Assembly (NCBI RefSeq): GCF_023073915.1
Contig: NZ_JADPKK010000017.1
Location: 89,582 to 153,581, forward strand
Direction of reading: 5' to 3'
Length of the DNA stretch: 64,000 nt
Origin: Bradyrhizobium sp. 149
GTDB taxonomy: Bacteria; Pseudomonadota; Alphaproteobacteria; Rhizobiales; Xanthobacteraceae
The notes below the pieces were generated by a model that saw nothing but the letters and a program-made list of their open reading frames with translations, was not told the DNA's origin and made no database searches. The stretch's first letter is position 1. Each line of letters starts with the position of its first letter. The position numbers and the translations under genes were made by a program. This document shows, in pieces, positions 1-8,882 of the stretch.

Positions 1-492
1 AGCGACATGGGTCTCGTCGAAACCGCCGGGCCGGTCGGTCGCGAAGGTGACGAGATGGCGCTTGCCGAGCGTGTGATAGAGCGGCCAGGCCACATAGTCG
101 GTCAGGCCTTTCGCGCGCATCTCGTCGTACAGCGCGTGCTTGCGGCCGAGCGAGGGGTCCCGTTCGAGATTTTCGCGCACCTCGGGTGCACCGTCGAACA
201 GTTCGTTGGCAGGACTGCCGATGTATTCGGATCGCTCGCGGACATCGTAGTCGACCCGCGCGAGCTCCGCCTCGCGCATGCCGTCGGACCACAAGAAGCG
301 GCCCCCAAGCCATTGCGGGTGCTGGATCAGCACGTGAAGCGTCGACCGCGCCAGCGGAATGCCGGCCTGCTGAAGCCGGATGCACATCTCGGCAAAAATG
401 TTGTCGAGGAAGCGTTCGTCGCGCGTGCCGTTGGTCAGCCAGGCGACGACGCCGTCCGACAGCGTGGCGGATCTTTGGTCTGGCGCGGTCAT
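1..492 (-). CDS. Nucleotidyl cyclase, N-terminal part (cut by window edge)
   Basis: The reading frame runs leftward from an ATG at 492 and is open to the window edge, so only about 164 N-terminal residues are visible. They match the amino-terminal sensor-like region that precedes the catalytic domain in many rhizobial class III adenylate/guanylate cyclases: a helix with VVAWLTNGTRDERFLDN, then AGIPLARSTLHVLIQHPQW, a GRRFLW-like strand (GGRFLWSDG), and a later stretch YVAWPLYHTLGKRHLVTFAT. The catalytic domain itself would lie beyond the edge, so cyclase activity is inferred from the family. An in-frame GTG slightly upstream is an alternative start. Confidence 0.7.
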   Translation of the reverse strand, partial: MTAPDQRSATLSDGVVAWLTNGTRDERFLDNIFAEMCIRLQQAGIPLARSTLHVLIQHPQWLGGRFLWSDGMREAELARVDYDVRERSEYIGSPANELFDGAPEVRENLERDPSLGRKHALYDEMRAKGLTDYVAWPLYHTLGKRHLVTFATDRPGGFDETHVA

Positions 493-635
493 ATCTGCCC
501 GTTCATATCGTGGCCGTCCATCTCGTGCTTTGGGCGGCACTCTGCATCAGGGCAGATATCGTGCTCCGGCGCCGCGGCGTCAACCTAGCCATTTGCACGG
601 ATTGTACGCAGCGCTCCGGTGGGCGGGGAGGCTGT

Positions 636-1220
636 TCAGTCCACGATCTGGATAGACCCCAGCACGGCCAGCCCCGCGATGAGCGCAAGCGTCGACGCCG
701 CGGTCAATTCGACCCTCAACGTGTTTTCGTGCGAAATCGCAAAATCCGCGCCGTCGAGACGGATGCTGCAGTCGCCGCGCGCCGCATAGACCAGATGCGT
801 GCCGGCGGGCAATCGCCGCTCACCGGGCTCCCTGAGCGCTTCGAGCTCAATGGTGATCGCACCGCGCCGGCCCATCAGATTCACGACCTCGACGGGTCCT
901 TCCTCGAGCTCGGTCACGATCTCGAGCTCGCCGGTGAAGCGCACGGTGGTGAACGGCTCGCGCTCGTCGAATTCCTGCGTGGGCGCCTTCAGCACCAGCC
1001 CGCGTCCGCCGACAACCATCTGCAAGCGGTCGATGCCAGGCATATGGGAGAAGGGACCGGGCGCCACGATCGAGGTCGATGCAAAGCGCCACAGCAGGCT
1101 GTCCCAATCCCTGGTCCGCGCATCGGCACGATGGGCATCCGCGATATCGGTGAAAACGCCGCCGCCGTTCTTCCAGGGCGAGCGGGCGTAGTCTTGGGAT
1201 TTCAGCAGTGTGGTTTTCAT
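636..1220 (-). CDS. HutD/Ves family protein
   Basis: Encodes 194 aa starting MKTTLLKSQDY at 1220; the open frame extends further upstream, but that part does not resemble the family. Near the N-terminus is the WKNGGG motif that typifies HutD/Ves proteins, small bicupin-fold proteins of unsettled biochemical role, often found with histidine-utilisation genes. No hut genes are visible here, so the neighbourhood gives no functional clue. A cytoplasmic location is likely since no signal peptide is seen. Family assignment is good; the specific function is unknown. Confidence 0.78.
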   Translation of the reverse strand: MKTTLLKSQDYARSPWKNGGGVFTDIADAHRADARTRDWDSLLWRFASTSIVAPGPFSHMPGIDRLQMVVGGRGLVLKAPTQEFDEREPFTTVRFTGELEIVTELEEGPVEVVNLMGRRGAITIELEALREPGERRLPAGTHLVYAARGDCSIRLDGADFAISHENTLRVELTAASTLALIAGLAVLGSIQIVD

Positions 1221-1505
1221 GTCTAGAAGCCGTTCGCGAGACAGGTGGGCGGACGTCAGTTGCGTATCATCCAGACAGGATCGTAGCCTGCATGGAGCGA
1301 AGTGCAATCCGGACCTCTCGCGCGTGTAGCTGACACAGCCCTCGTCGCCGAAGCCGATCGCGGTGAGGAGCACGCGCTACGAGCCGATGACGCTGGAGGC
1401 CCGCAAGGCGATGCAGGAACCGGCCGGGTTCACCGCGCTGCTGGCGCGGTAGACTGAAATCCATGGTAGCGTGTGCCTCGTGTCCGAACCTTCAGCGAGG
1501 CAAGC

Positions 1506-2318
1506 ATGTCCAGCACCGACAAGGTTTTCGCAGGCTCGATCCCAAAACTCTATGACGAATATCTGGTGCCGATGATCTTCGCCGTTTACGCCGACGACAT
1601 CGCAAGACGTGTCGCGGCCCTCTCTCCCTCGGTGCTGCTTGAGATCGCGGCAGGCACGGGCGCAGTGACGCGCGCCGTGGCGGCGGCCTTGCCGCGCGGC
1701 GTCCGTTATGTCGCGACCGACCTCAACGAGCCGATGCTCTCCGTCGCGGCGCAGCGTCAGGCAGATGACGATCGCATCTCGTGGCGCCAGGCCGACGCAT
1801 CGGCCCTGCCCTTCGACTATGCCGCCTTCGACGTGGTCTGCTGCCAGTTCGGCGCCATGTTCTTTCCGGACCGTGTCAAGGCGTACGGCGAAGTGAAGCG
1901 CGTCCTGAAGGGCGATGGCACGTTCGTATTCAACGTCTGGGACCGCATCGAGGACAATGTGCTGACGCATGAAGCAACGGTCGCGCTCGAAAAGCTGTTC
2001 CCCGATGACCCGCCCCGGTTCATGGTGCGGACGCCGCACGGCTATTACGACAAGGTCGTCATCAGAACCGACCTCGAACGCGCGGGCTTCCGTGACATAT
2101 CGATTGAAACGCGATCTGAAATAAGCCGCGCGCCGTCGCCCGAATACGTCGCGATCGCGCTCTGCCAGGGCACGCCGCTGCGCAGCGAGATCGAGGCAAG
2201 GGACGCCGGCAAGCTTCAGGCTGCAACCGACATCGTGGCCGAGGCGATCCGAACGCGCCATGGGTCCGGACCGGTCGATGGCAAGATCCAGGCGCTGGTC
2301 ATCGAGGCGCGGCGGTAG
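1506..2318 (+). CDS. Class I SAM-dependent methyltransferase
   Basis: About 270 aa. Motif I (LLEIAAGTGAVTRAV) sits near residue 50, followed by an acidic motif II (YVATDLNEPML), a motif III-like stretch (QADASALPFDYAAFDVVCCQF) and the post-motif VKRVLKGDGTFVFNVWD. This is the UbiE/Methyltransf_11-type fold. ATG 1506 gives MSSTDKVFAGS; an upstream in-frame start at 1473 would add 11 residues. The substrate cannot be read from sequence. The gene stands alone, convergent with the L,D-transpeptidase gene. Confidence 0.85.
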   Translation: MSSTDKVFAGSIPKLYDEYLVPMIFAVYADDIARRVAALSPSVLLEIAAGTGAVTRAVAAALPRGVRYVATDLNEPMLSVAAQRQADDDRISWRQADASALPFDYAAFDVVCCQFGAMFFPDRVKAYGEVKRVLKGDGTFVFNVWDRIEDNVLTHEATVALEKLFPDDPPRFMVRTPHGYYDKVVIRTDLERAGFRDISIETRSEISRAPSPEYVAIALCQGTPLRSEIEARDAGKLQAATDIVAEAIRTRHGSGPVDGKIQALVIEARR

Positions 2319-2342
2319 TGACGTGCTTCGATCTGCCCGCCC

Positions 2343-3899
2343 CTACCAGAAGCCCCGCTGCATCGGCTGTGCCGGCTGATAATACTGATACTGGCCGCGC
2401 CGGCGCGGATTGACAGGCTGCGGGTTCGGATCGCGCTGGAAGAAGAAACCAAAACCGTTGCCGCCATTGTCCCAGCCGTCATCGCTCGCCATCGCCATCG
2501 GAGGCGCGGTCGGCTTGCGCGTGATGAAACCACCCTGGGGTTGGTTGCTCAGCACCGCGACGAACTCGGTGCGGTAGTTGGTTTCGGCACTCAGCGGCTC
2601 GTCCGAGATCACGATCGAGGAGCGCGGCAGCGCAGTCGGCCCGATGCGATCCCACACCTCCTGAGGGATCGTGATGCGATCGAGCGCGTCCTTGGCGTTG
2701 TCGCCGTCTTCGATCGTGACCACGCTCCAGCGCAGGCCGGTGTTGTTCTTCGCCATCGCCGTGAAGATATGCGTGCCGAGCGGTTGATCCGGATTGCGGA
2801 TCGTGACGGGAACCTCGATGCTGGTGTCGAACACCTCGCCGCCGCCGTCCGGTGCCGGCTTGTGCGTGTTCCGCCGCACGTAGAGCTTCTGCGTCGCGCG
2901 GCTGATGTAGACCGAAACCGGCTCGAGCGCGAGCTTCGCGTCAGTCGCAGCCTTCACGGCGTCGGCCTTTTTGGTCGCCGCCGCCTTGGCGGCCTCTTTC
3001 GTGGCAGCCACCGCATCGCGCTTCGGCTGCGCGGCGGCCTTGGCGGCATCGAGCTGCGTCGCCGCATCGGCGGCCCTGGTGGCGGCCTTCTGCTGCAGCT
3101 CCTCGGCCTTGGCGCGGGCCTGATCGGTCTTGGCGGCCGCGAGCTGCTTGTCGGCGAAGGCGAGCTCGGCGTCAGCCCGGGTCTTCTGCTGGTCCAGCTT
3201 GCGCAGCGAAGCGGGGAGCGAAGCGGCCTCTTTCGCCGCCATTGCCGCGGCCTTCTTGGTCTCGTCGGCCGCGCGGGTGGCCTCCTCCGCCTCGCCGGAG
3301 AGCCTGTCGATACGGTGCGGCGCTGCCTCAATGGCCTCCCGCTTCGGCATGAACAGCGCCGGATGGGAGAAATCGACCGGCGCCGCATCGTTCGGCGAGA
3401 TGATCACCCGCATCCCGATGTTCGTCTTGTCGAACAGGCCCTCCGCAAAGCCGAACGGCATCCGCACGCAACCATGCGAAGCGGCATAGCCGGGCAGTGG
3501 CCCGCCATGCAGCGCGATGCCGTTCCAGGTGATGCGCTGCATGTTCGGCATCCAGGCATCGTCATACATGGTCGAGCGGTGGTCCTTGTCCTTCTCGACG
3601 ATGGCGAAGACGCCGGCCGGCGTCTCGCGTCCCGTGGTGCCGGTGGAGACCGGCGCGCGAAAAATCCAGCCGTCGGCATCGTAGAAGGTGACTTGCTGGC
3701 TCTTGATCGACACGATCGCCATGATCGGCTCGCCGGCCTCGCGTGGTGCCACCGCCTCGGCCGGCTGGCGCGCCTGCTTGGCCGCATTGGCCGGGGCCGC
3801 CACCGCCAATGCGACAATCGCCGCCAAGGTCACAATTCCGGGAGGCCCCCAACGCCGCATCGTCATGGTGGATTGCGCCGTTGTCAGTCGGTTTTTCAT
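2343..3899 (-). CDS. L,D-transpeptidase (YkuD) with coiled coil and second degenerate YkuD-like domain
   Basis: 518 aa with an N-terminal hydrophobic signal (about residues 18-39), so exported to the periplasm. The first YkuD domain (about 58-190) has His131 in ALHGGPLPG and the catalytic SHGCVR motif with Cys144. Such enzymes make 3-3 peptidoglycan crosslinks or attach lipoproteins to peptidoglycan. A long Ala/Lys/Glu/Gln-rich region, probably coiled coil, spans about 195-330. It is followed by a region (about 335-470) that again looks YkuD-like (VYISRATQKLYVRR, QPLGTHIFTAM) but has IVISDEPLS where SHGCVR would be expected, so it should be inactive. The C-terminus is rich in Pro, Gln, Arg and Tyr. 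Confidence 0.85.
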   Translation of the reverse strand: MKNRLTTAQSTMTMRRWGPPGIVTLAAIVALAVAAPANAAKQARQPAEAVAPREAGEPIMAIVSIKSQQVTFYDADGWIFRAPVSTGTTGRETPAGVFAIVEKDKDHRSTMYDDAWMPNMQRITWNGIALHGGPLPGYAASHGCVRMPFGFAEGLFDKTNIGMRVIISPNDAAPVDFSHPALFMPKREAIEAAPHRIDRLSGEAEEATRAADETKKAAAMAAKEAASLPASLRKLDQQKTRADAELAFADKQLAAAKTDQARAKAEELQQKAATRAADAATQLDAAKAAAQPKRDAVAATKEAAKAAATKKADAVKAATDAKLALEPVSVYISRATQKLYVRRNTHKPAPDGGGEVFDTSIEVPVTIRNPDQPLGTHIFTAMAKNNTGLRWSVVTIEDGDNAKDALDRITIPQEVWDRIGPTALPRSSIVISDEPLSAETNYRTEFVAVLSNQPQGGFITRKPTAPPMAMASDDGWDNGGNGFGFFFQRDPNPQPVNPRRRGQYQYYQPAQPMQRGFW

Positions 3900-4179
3900 G
3901 CCATCCTCGGTCGAAATGCCAGTCCGCTTGTGCCGGTCACGGGTCAGATTGCGATCTTTGAATTAAGAAATCGCAGCCGCCTTACGTTCCGTCTGTGGCG
4001 ACATTCGGCACGTTCCGGCGACAAATCTCTCATATACGACGGCTGGCGCAGGCGGAAGGGCGGCATGCGGCCGAAGCTGGCCCGAAGCTGGTGGCAGATC
4101 GCTGCGGCAGAATGTCCGGGGGTCAGTGATACAGCTGCCAGGGTCTGACGTCGGACAGTGAGGCCACGCCTAACGGACG

Positions 4180-5616
4180 CTAAACGCCCAGCGCCTTCCG
4201 GTTGAATGTCCGCAGGAAACGCAGCGACAGCGTCCGGAGATTTGCGACGTTCAGCAACCACGCGGCGGCGGCATAAGCGAGCCCGCCGGCGAGGCTCACG
4301 ACGATAAGCGGGACGGGGCCGGTGCCATTGAGCTGCGATCGTGCAACGAGGATGGCAGCCGCCATCGCCGCGGCCGAGACGGCAACGCTGGCAAGGCGTT
4401 GGAGGTCGAACGGGACCGGATGGGCGCGATGCATCAGGACGACGGCCACGAGGAAGCCGATCGCCTCGGTCGCAAGCGTCGCCAGCGCCGCGCCGTAGAG
4501 GCCGTAGCCGGCCACCAGCATGAACATCAACGCCACGCTGACGACCAGCGTCAGGAACGATTGAGCTGCCAGCATGAACGGGCGCTCGGCGAGTTGGAAG
4601 CTGATCTGCACGTAGAACTGATTGGCGATGCCGAAGAAGCGGGCGAGCACCAGGATCGGCAGCAGCGCCGAAACGCCGGCGCGGAAGTCGACGCCGACGA
4701 GCGTGCCGGCGACCTGATCCGCTGCGAGCGCGAGCCAGACGGCCACGGGCGCGACCACGACGAGCAGAAGTTCGAGGCTCTCGGTCAGCCGCTCCCGCGT
4801 AGTCTCGTTGTTTTTCTCCGACAATGACCGGAACACCAGGGGCACGGTCGCGGCGGCGACGCTGGAGGCGATCATCACCATGAACTGCCGCGGCAGATCG
4901 GCAGCGACGCCAAAGATGCCGGCGGCGTCTTTGCCGAGCAGATAAGCGACGATGAGGCGGTCGCAGGCCGAATAGACCGCAACGGACAATCCGGCCAGCG
5001 TCAGCGGCAGGCCGTAGCGCGCGAGCTGCATGAACTGGCTGCGCTGAAAGCGTGCGATCCTGGTGCGGTCGCCGAGGAGGTTCAGGATGATCCCGGTGAG
5101 CGAACCCAGGCCGAATGCGGCGAGCAGTCCCAATCCACCCCAGCCGAGCCAGATGCCGAGCAGGCCAAAACCGACGCTCGACACGCTGCGCACGATCGAG
5201 ATCGCCGCGAATCTGTAAGGGCGCAATTTGGCGCGCTCAAACTCCTGGCCGACATCGACGGCATTCGCCATGATCGCGACGAACATGCTGGCAAGCAGCA
5301 GCCCAACGCTGAGATCGCTGCGGAACAGGAAGATCAGCGGGGTGGTGGCGCAGAGGACAGCAACGGTGAGCGCGAACGCGACCATCGCCGTGCCGCGGAA
5401 ATCCACCTCGGCCGACATCGCCTGATAGCGCGACACCGAAAGCTTGATCCAGGCGAAGAAGATCGCGCCCAGAATGCCGGCCAGGCTGATGCCGACGACA
5501 TAGACGCCGTACTCCGCCGGCGTCAGCAGCCGCGTATAGGCCGTAACGGCGAAGAAGCCCACCGCCGCAGGCAGGATGTAGGCGACGAGATAAATCGAGA
5601 AATGGCGGTTCAGCAT
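4180..5616 (-). CDS. Polysaccharide flippase / oligosaccharide exporter (MOP superfamily)
   Basis: 478 aa from ATG 5616 (MLNRHFSIYLVAYILPAAVG). The open frame extends to 5880 but the extra residues are polar and unlike the family. Roughly a dozen or more hydrophobic segments are spread over the length, and the N-terminus (FFAVTAYTRLLTPAEYGVY) is the classic start of Wzx-like/polysaccharide biosynthesis proteins. It probably flips lipid-linked saccharides across the inner membrane for surface polysaccharide. It is divergent from a GH10 xylanase gene. The saccharide substrate is unknown. Confidence 0.85.
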   Translation of the reverse strand: MLNRHFSIYLVAYILPAAVGFFAVTAYTRLLTPAEYGVYVVGISLAGILGAIFFAWIKLSVSRYQAMSAEVDFRGTAMVAFALTVAVLCATTPLIFLFRSDLSVGLLLASMFVAIMANAVDVGQEFERAKLRPYRFAAISIVRSVSSVGFGLLGIWLGWGGLGLLAAFGLGSLTGIILNLLGDRTRIARFQRSQFMQLARYGLPLTLAGLSVAVYSACDRLIVAYLLGKDAAGIFGVAADLPRQFMVMIASSVAAATVPLVFRSLSEKNNETTRERLTESLELLLVVVAPVAVWLALAADQVAGTLVGVDFRAGVSALLPILVLARFFGIANQFYVQISFQLAERPFMLAAQSFLTLVVSVALMFMLVAGYGLYGAALATLATEAIGFLVAVVLMHRAHPVPFDLQRLASVAVSAAAMAAAILVARSQLNGTGPVPLIVVSLAGGLAYAAAAWLLNVANLRTLSLRFLRTFNRKALGV

Positions 5617-5919
5617 GCGAGCACGGGACCGGCAACATTGTTGCGAGTGTGACGGCCGTTCATCAATTGGACCATGGCGGGGCGAATGAATTGCGCCGCA
5701 GCATCCCGGAAGAGTGTCACATAAGTCTGGAGATCGGGCGGTGAATGCAGCTTTGAGGCCGCTTTCGCGCGTTAGCGTTAAATTTGCCCTTCCCGATGGG
5801 AGAGCACGATCACGGCAAGGAACCATGGTCGCGGATGGCAAGTTAACCCAACCACGGAAAACCCCGGCATTGCAGGGCATCGGTTGGTACGATGTCGCCT
5901 TGGCTCGATAAGGAATGCC
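5617..5919. other. Gene-free divergent promoter region
   Basis: About 300 bp between the divergently transcribed flippase and xylanase genes. I see no convincing coding frame, repeat or symmetric operator. It must carry promoters for both genes, but I could not identify clear -35/-10 elements by eye. Confidence 0.5.
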
Positions 5920-6987
5920 GTGACCAGGCTCGACAGACGCGAATTTCTCCTCGGCAGCGCCGCAGCACTCGCGGCGGGCACATCGGCGTCCGCAGCGCCG
6001 GCGTCAAAACTCGCCCAGCGCCGTCAGGGATTTGGTGCCGCGGCCACGCTCTGGGATCTGCAAGCCGATCCCAGGCTTGGCGAAGCCATCAGCAACTATT
6101 GCACGCAGGTGGTGCCGGTGCTCGAGCTGAAATGGCCGATGCTACGGCCGGACGCGCACACCTTTGCCTTCGAACGTGCCGACGCGATCCTGGATTTCGC
6201 CCGGCAGAACGACCTGACGATGCGCGGCCATGCGCTCGCCTGGTATCACGACATTCCGGACTGGACCAAGCAGATCAAGGATGCCAAAGGCGTCGAGCGC
6301 GCCTACGTCGACCACATCGGCACCGTCGTCTCTTATTACAAGGACAAGCTGACGTCGTGGGACGTCGTCAACGAGCCGATCCCGGACAATCCGCGCAGTC
6401 CAAAAGACCGGCGCGACTCGTTCTGGACGCAGCACCTGGGCAACGGCTGGATCCCGCTGGCGTTCCGTACGGCATCCGCGGCCGACCCCTTCGTCAAGCT
6501 CGCGATCAACGAATACGACATCGAGTCGGCGAAGGACACGTTCATTGCGAAGCGCGCGGCCTACCGCAATCTCATCATGGACCTGCTCGACCGGGGCGTG
6601 CCGTTGCACGCCGTGGGTCTGCAATCGCATCTGCATGCCGAGCTCGAGATCGACACCCATGGGCTCGCCGAATTCGTCACCGAGCTGCGCGCCTGGGGCC
6701 TTGAGGTGCTCGTCACCGAGCTCGACGTCGACGATCAGAAGCTGACGGGCACCCCGGCAGAGCGCGACGCCGTGGTCGCCAAGCGCGTCGAAGATCTCTT
6801 GACCGCGATCTCGACCAGCGGACCGGTGCGCTCGATCCTGACCTGGGGCCTCTCGGATCGCTATAGCTGGATCAACGGCACCTTTGCCCGCGCCGACAAG
6901 CAGCCGAACCGTCCCCTGCCGCTCGACGGCGAGTTCAAGCCGAAGCCGTTCATGAACGTGCTCAGCAAGTTCACGAGAGACGTATAA
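5920..6987 (+). CDS. GH10 endo-1,4-beta-xylanase, Tat-exported
   Basis: 355 aa from GTG 5920, chosen because AAGGAA lies a few bases upstream and the protein then begins with a twin-arginine signal (DRREFLLGSAAALAAG). An upstream TTG at 5884 is open but poorer. Glycoside hydrolase family 10 hallmarks are present: the WDVVNEP motif with the acid/base Glu, and LVTELDV with the nucleophile Glu, plus the family stretch LTMRGHALAWYH. It should hydrolyse xylan backbone in the periplasm or outside the cell. The ORF is intact and ends 4 bp before the CTAG that flanks the insertion sequence. Confidence 0.93.
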   Translation: MTRLDRREFLLGSAAALAAGTSASAAPASKLAQRRQGFGAAATLWDLQADPRLGEAISNYCTQVVPVLELKWPMLRPDAHTFAFERADAILDFARQNDLTMRGHALAWYHDIPDWTKQIKDAKGVERAYVDHIGTVVSYYKDKLTSWDVVNEPIPDNPRSPKDRRDSFWTQHLGNGWIPLAFRTASAADPFVKLAINEYDIESAKDTFIAKRAAYRNLIMDLLDRGVPLHAVGLQSHLHAELEIDTHGLAEFVTELRAWGLEVLVTELDVDDQKLTGTPAERDAVVAKRVEDLLTAISTSGPVRSILTWGLSDRYSWINGTFARADKQPNRPLPLDGEFKPKPFMNVLSKFTRDV

Positions 6988-6993
6988 GGACTA

Positions 6994-7837
6994 GGGTCCG
7001 GACTCAATTAGCCCACCACGAGATTGCAGCTGCGAGCAAGATTGCAGACAGGAAGATGTCTGCGCGCTTGTCATATCGAGTTGCGATACGGCGGAAGTCC
7101 TTGAGCCGGCAGAACATGCGCTCGATGACGTTTCGACCTTTATATGCTGCTTTGTCGTAGCGATGCGGATGCTTGCGGGTCGGATTTGGCGGGATCACGG
7201 CCTTGATACGGCGTGCGGCCAGTTCATCGCGTAAGCTCTTGGCGTCGTAGGCTCGATCGGCCAGCAAGCGGCGCGGATTGCGGATCCTGCCGATCAGGTC
7301 GCGTGCACCGACCAGGTCGTGGGTGTTGCCCGGGGTAATCAGGAAGGCCAAGGGACGGCCGATATCATCAGTCAGCGCGTGGATTTTGGTGGTCTGCCCG
7401 CCCCGCGAGCGGCCGATTGCATTGTTGAAGGCCCCCCTTTTGCGCCAGCTGCGGAGCGATGGGCTTTGATGTAGGTCGAGGCCACCGAGATCGATCCGTA
7501 CATGCCGGTCGATCCGGTCAGCGCGTAAAAGATGCCCGTCCAAATGCCCTGCCGGCTCCAGCGGTTGAAGCGGTTATAAACCGTCGTGTAGGGGCCATAG
7601 ACTTCTGGGCAATCGCGCCAGCGCGAACCAGATTTCAGCATGTGTATGATGCCGCTGATGACGCGCCGATCATCCACCCGGTGCGCCCCTTTACGTCCCC
7701 GAGGCAACAATGGCTCAATCCGCCGCCATTCCACATCGCTGAGCCAGTAGACCTGCTTTGCCATTCAAGCCTCCCTTCCGCGGAGATGCTTGAATCACAA
7801 TCCAATTTCGAATGGAATCCCTATTGAGTACAGACCC
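6994..7837 (-). mobile_element. IS5-family (IS427-like) insertion sequence
   Basis: About 844 bp. The left end reads GGGTCCGGACTCAAT and the right end, reverse complemented, reads GGGTCTGTACTCAAT, an imperfect terminal inverted repeat. CTAG flanks both ends (6991-6994 and 7837-7840), consistent with a target duplication of TA within CTAG. It carries a two-frame transposase on the minus strand. The insertion landed between the xylanase gene and the gene ending at 7837; removing it leaves those two convergent stop codons only a few bases apart. Confidence 0.9.
7004..7764 (-). CDS. IS5-family transposase, two overlapping frames (frameshift)
   Basis: The upstream frame (7764 down to 7372) gives MAKQVYWLSDVEWRRIEPLLP and the helix-turn-helix-like N-terminal half. 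The downstream frame (ending 7004) gives the DDE catalytic part with LADRAYDA and NVIERMFCRLKDFRR. The frames overlap around an A4G6 tract (plus-strand C6T4 at 7432-7441), where a -1 shift joins GAKGG to the KRGAFNNAIG frame, as expected for programmed frameshifting in IS427-group elements. Both parts look intact, so the element may be active. Confidence 0.88.
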
Positions 7838-8787
7838 TAGCGCGCTTTCGGCACTTCGAACTGAGCCTCGTCGTCCATGTGATCGGGCGAAAGGCTCGGA
7901 CTGCGACGATCGCGCGAGCTGAGGCGGAAGACGTCGCGGATGTCGTCGATCGAGGTCGACGAATAGGACTGGATGCAGAGCGCGACCTGCTCGGGCGAAG
8001 CGGCGCGCATCATCGCTTCGATGGCCGGGCGGTCGAGGCGCGTGTCGTCCCAATGCGAAACCGCGATGCTATCTTCGGTGACTCGATGGGTGGCCAGATG
8101 CGCGGGCGAGCTCGCGACGAAATGGCCGTACATGAGATATTCCGAGAACCTCTTCTTCCGGCACAGGGCGAGAACCCAGTTCAATCCCGTTGCCGACTTG
8201 ATGGCGTCGGTCATCGCGCGCGCGGTGTCCTTGTCCCAGACCAGCGCGTTGCCGACATAGTCGTCCGCAGGGAAGGACCGCTCCTTGATACCGAGGAGCT
8301 GATCGACGGTGCGGAGCCACAGGACATGCAAGGGGTGGGCGGCGTCGATCCCCTTGCGCGTGACGAACAGCGGCGTCTTCTCAGCGCCGGCATATTGACC
8401 GACGTCGAATTCGCGGAAGAACAGATTGTCCGAATCCAGAATGCAGACGCGCTGCTCGGGCGCGTTGAGGACGCCGGCGATCTTGAGGATCTGCTGGATG
8501 TGCCAGCCATGAACGGGCGACGACAGCAGCGAGAGCCAGACGCGTCGTTTGCTGATGAACTGGAGAGCCGGCGGCAGCGCCCAGAGCCATTTCGGCAAAT
8601 AGCGCGAAGCCGGAATGATGACGCGCTTGTCGGAAGCGAACCGCGCGAACAGCGGCACATCCTCATCGTTAACGAGAACATAATGCCGCGTGTAGCCCGT
8701 CAACCAGGTGTCGATGCTCTCGCTGAGCAGCGAAAAGCGTTCAATATCCTTGGCGTAGCTGGCGGTCAGCAGGGCAACAGAATGCAT
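7837..8787 (-). CDS. DUF6492-like glycosyltransferase-fold protein
   Basis: 316 aa from ATG 8787 (MHSVALLTASYAKDIERF); a TTG at 8811 adds eight residues. The N-terminus ALLTASYAKDIERFSLLSESID and the DSD triplet in CILDSDNLFF resemble a GT-A type glycosyltransferase nucleotide-sugar site, and the overall pattern fits the DUF6492 family. Sugar donor and acceptor are unknown. Proximity to the flippase suggests, without proving, a role in surface polysaccharide. The TAG stop is part of the CTAG target of the adjacent insertion sequence, and the reading frame is unaffected. Confidence 0.65.
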   Translation of the reverse strand: MHSVALLTASYAKDIERFSLLSESIDTWLTGYTRHYVLVNDEDVPLFARFASDKRVIIPASRYLPKWLWALPPALQFISKRRVWLSLLSSPVHGWHIQQILKIAGVLNAPEQRVCILDSDNLFFREFDVGQYAGAEKTPLFVTRKGIDAAHPLHVLWLRTVDQLLGIKERSFPADDYVGNALVWDKDTARAMTDAIKSATGLNWVLALCRKKRFSEYLMYGHFVASSPAHLATHRVTEDSIAVSHWDDTRLDRPAIEAMMRAASPEQVALCIQSYSSTSIDDIRDVFRLSSRDRRSPSLSPDHMDDEAQFEVPKAR

Positions 8788-8882
8788 GGCGCGCGCTCGT
8801 ATGGCGATCAAGCCGCAGTCATAGCGGCGTCGAGACGCGTTGGATACTTACATTCGCAATCAAGGTAAAATGAAACGAAGCA

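Noticed and set aside
186..1226. 346-codon plus-strand open frame
   Set aside because: It overlaps the cyclase N-terminus and the hutD-like gene on the other strand and shows no protein family signal.
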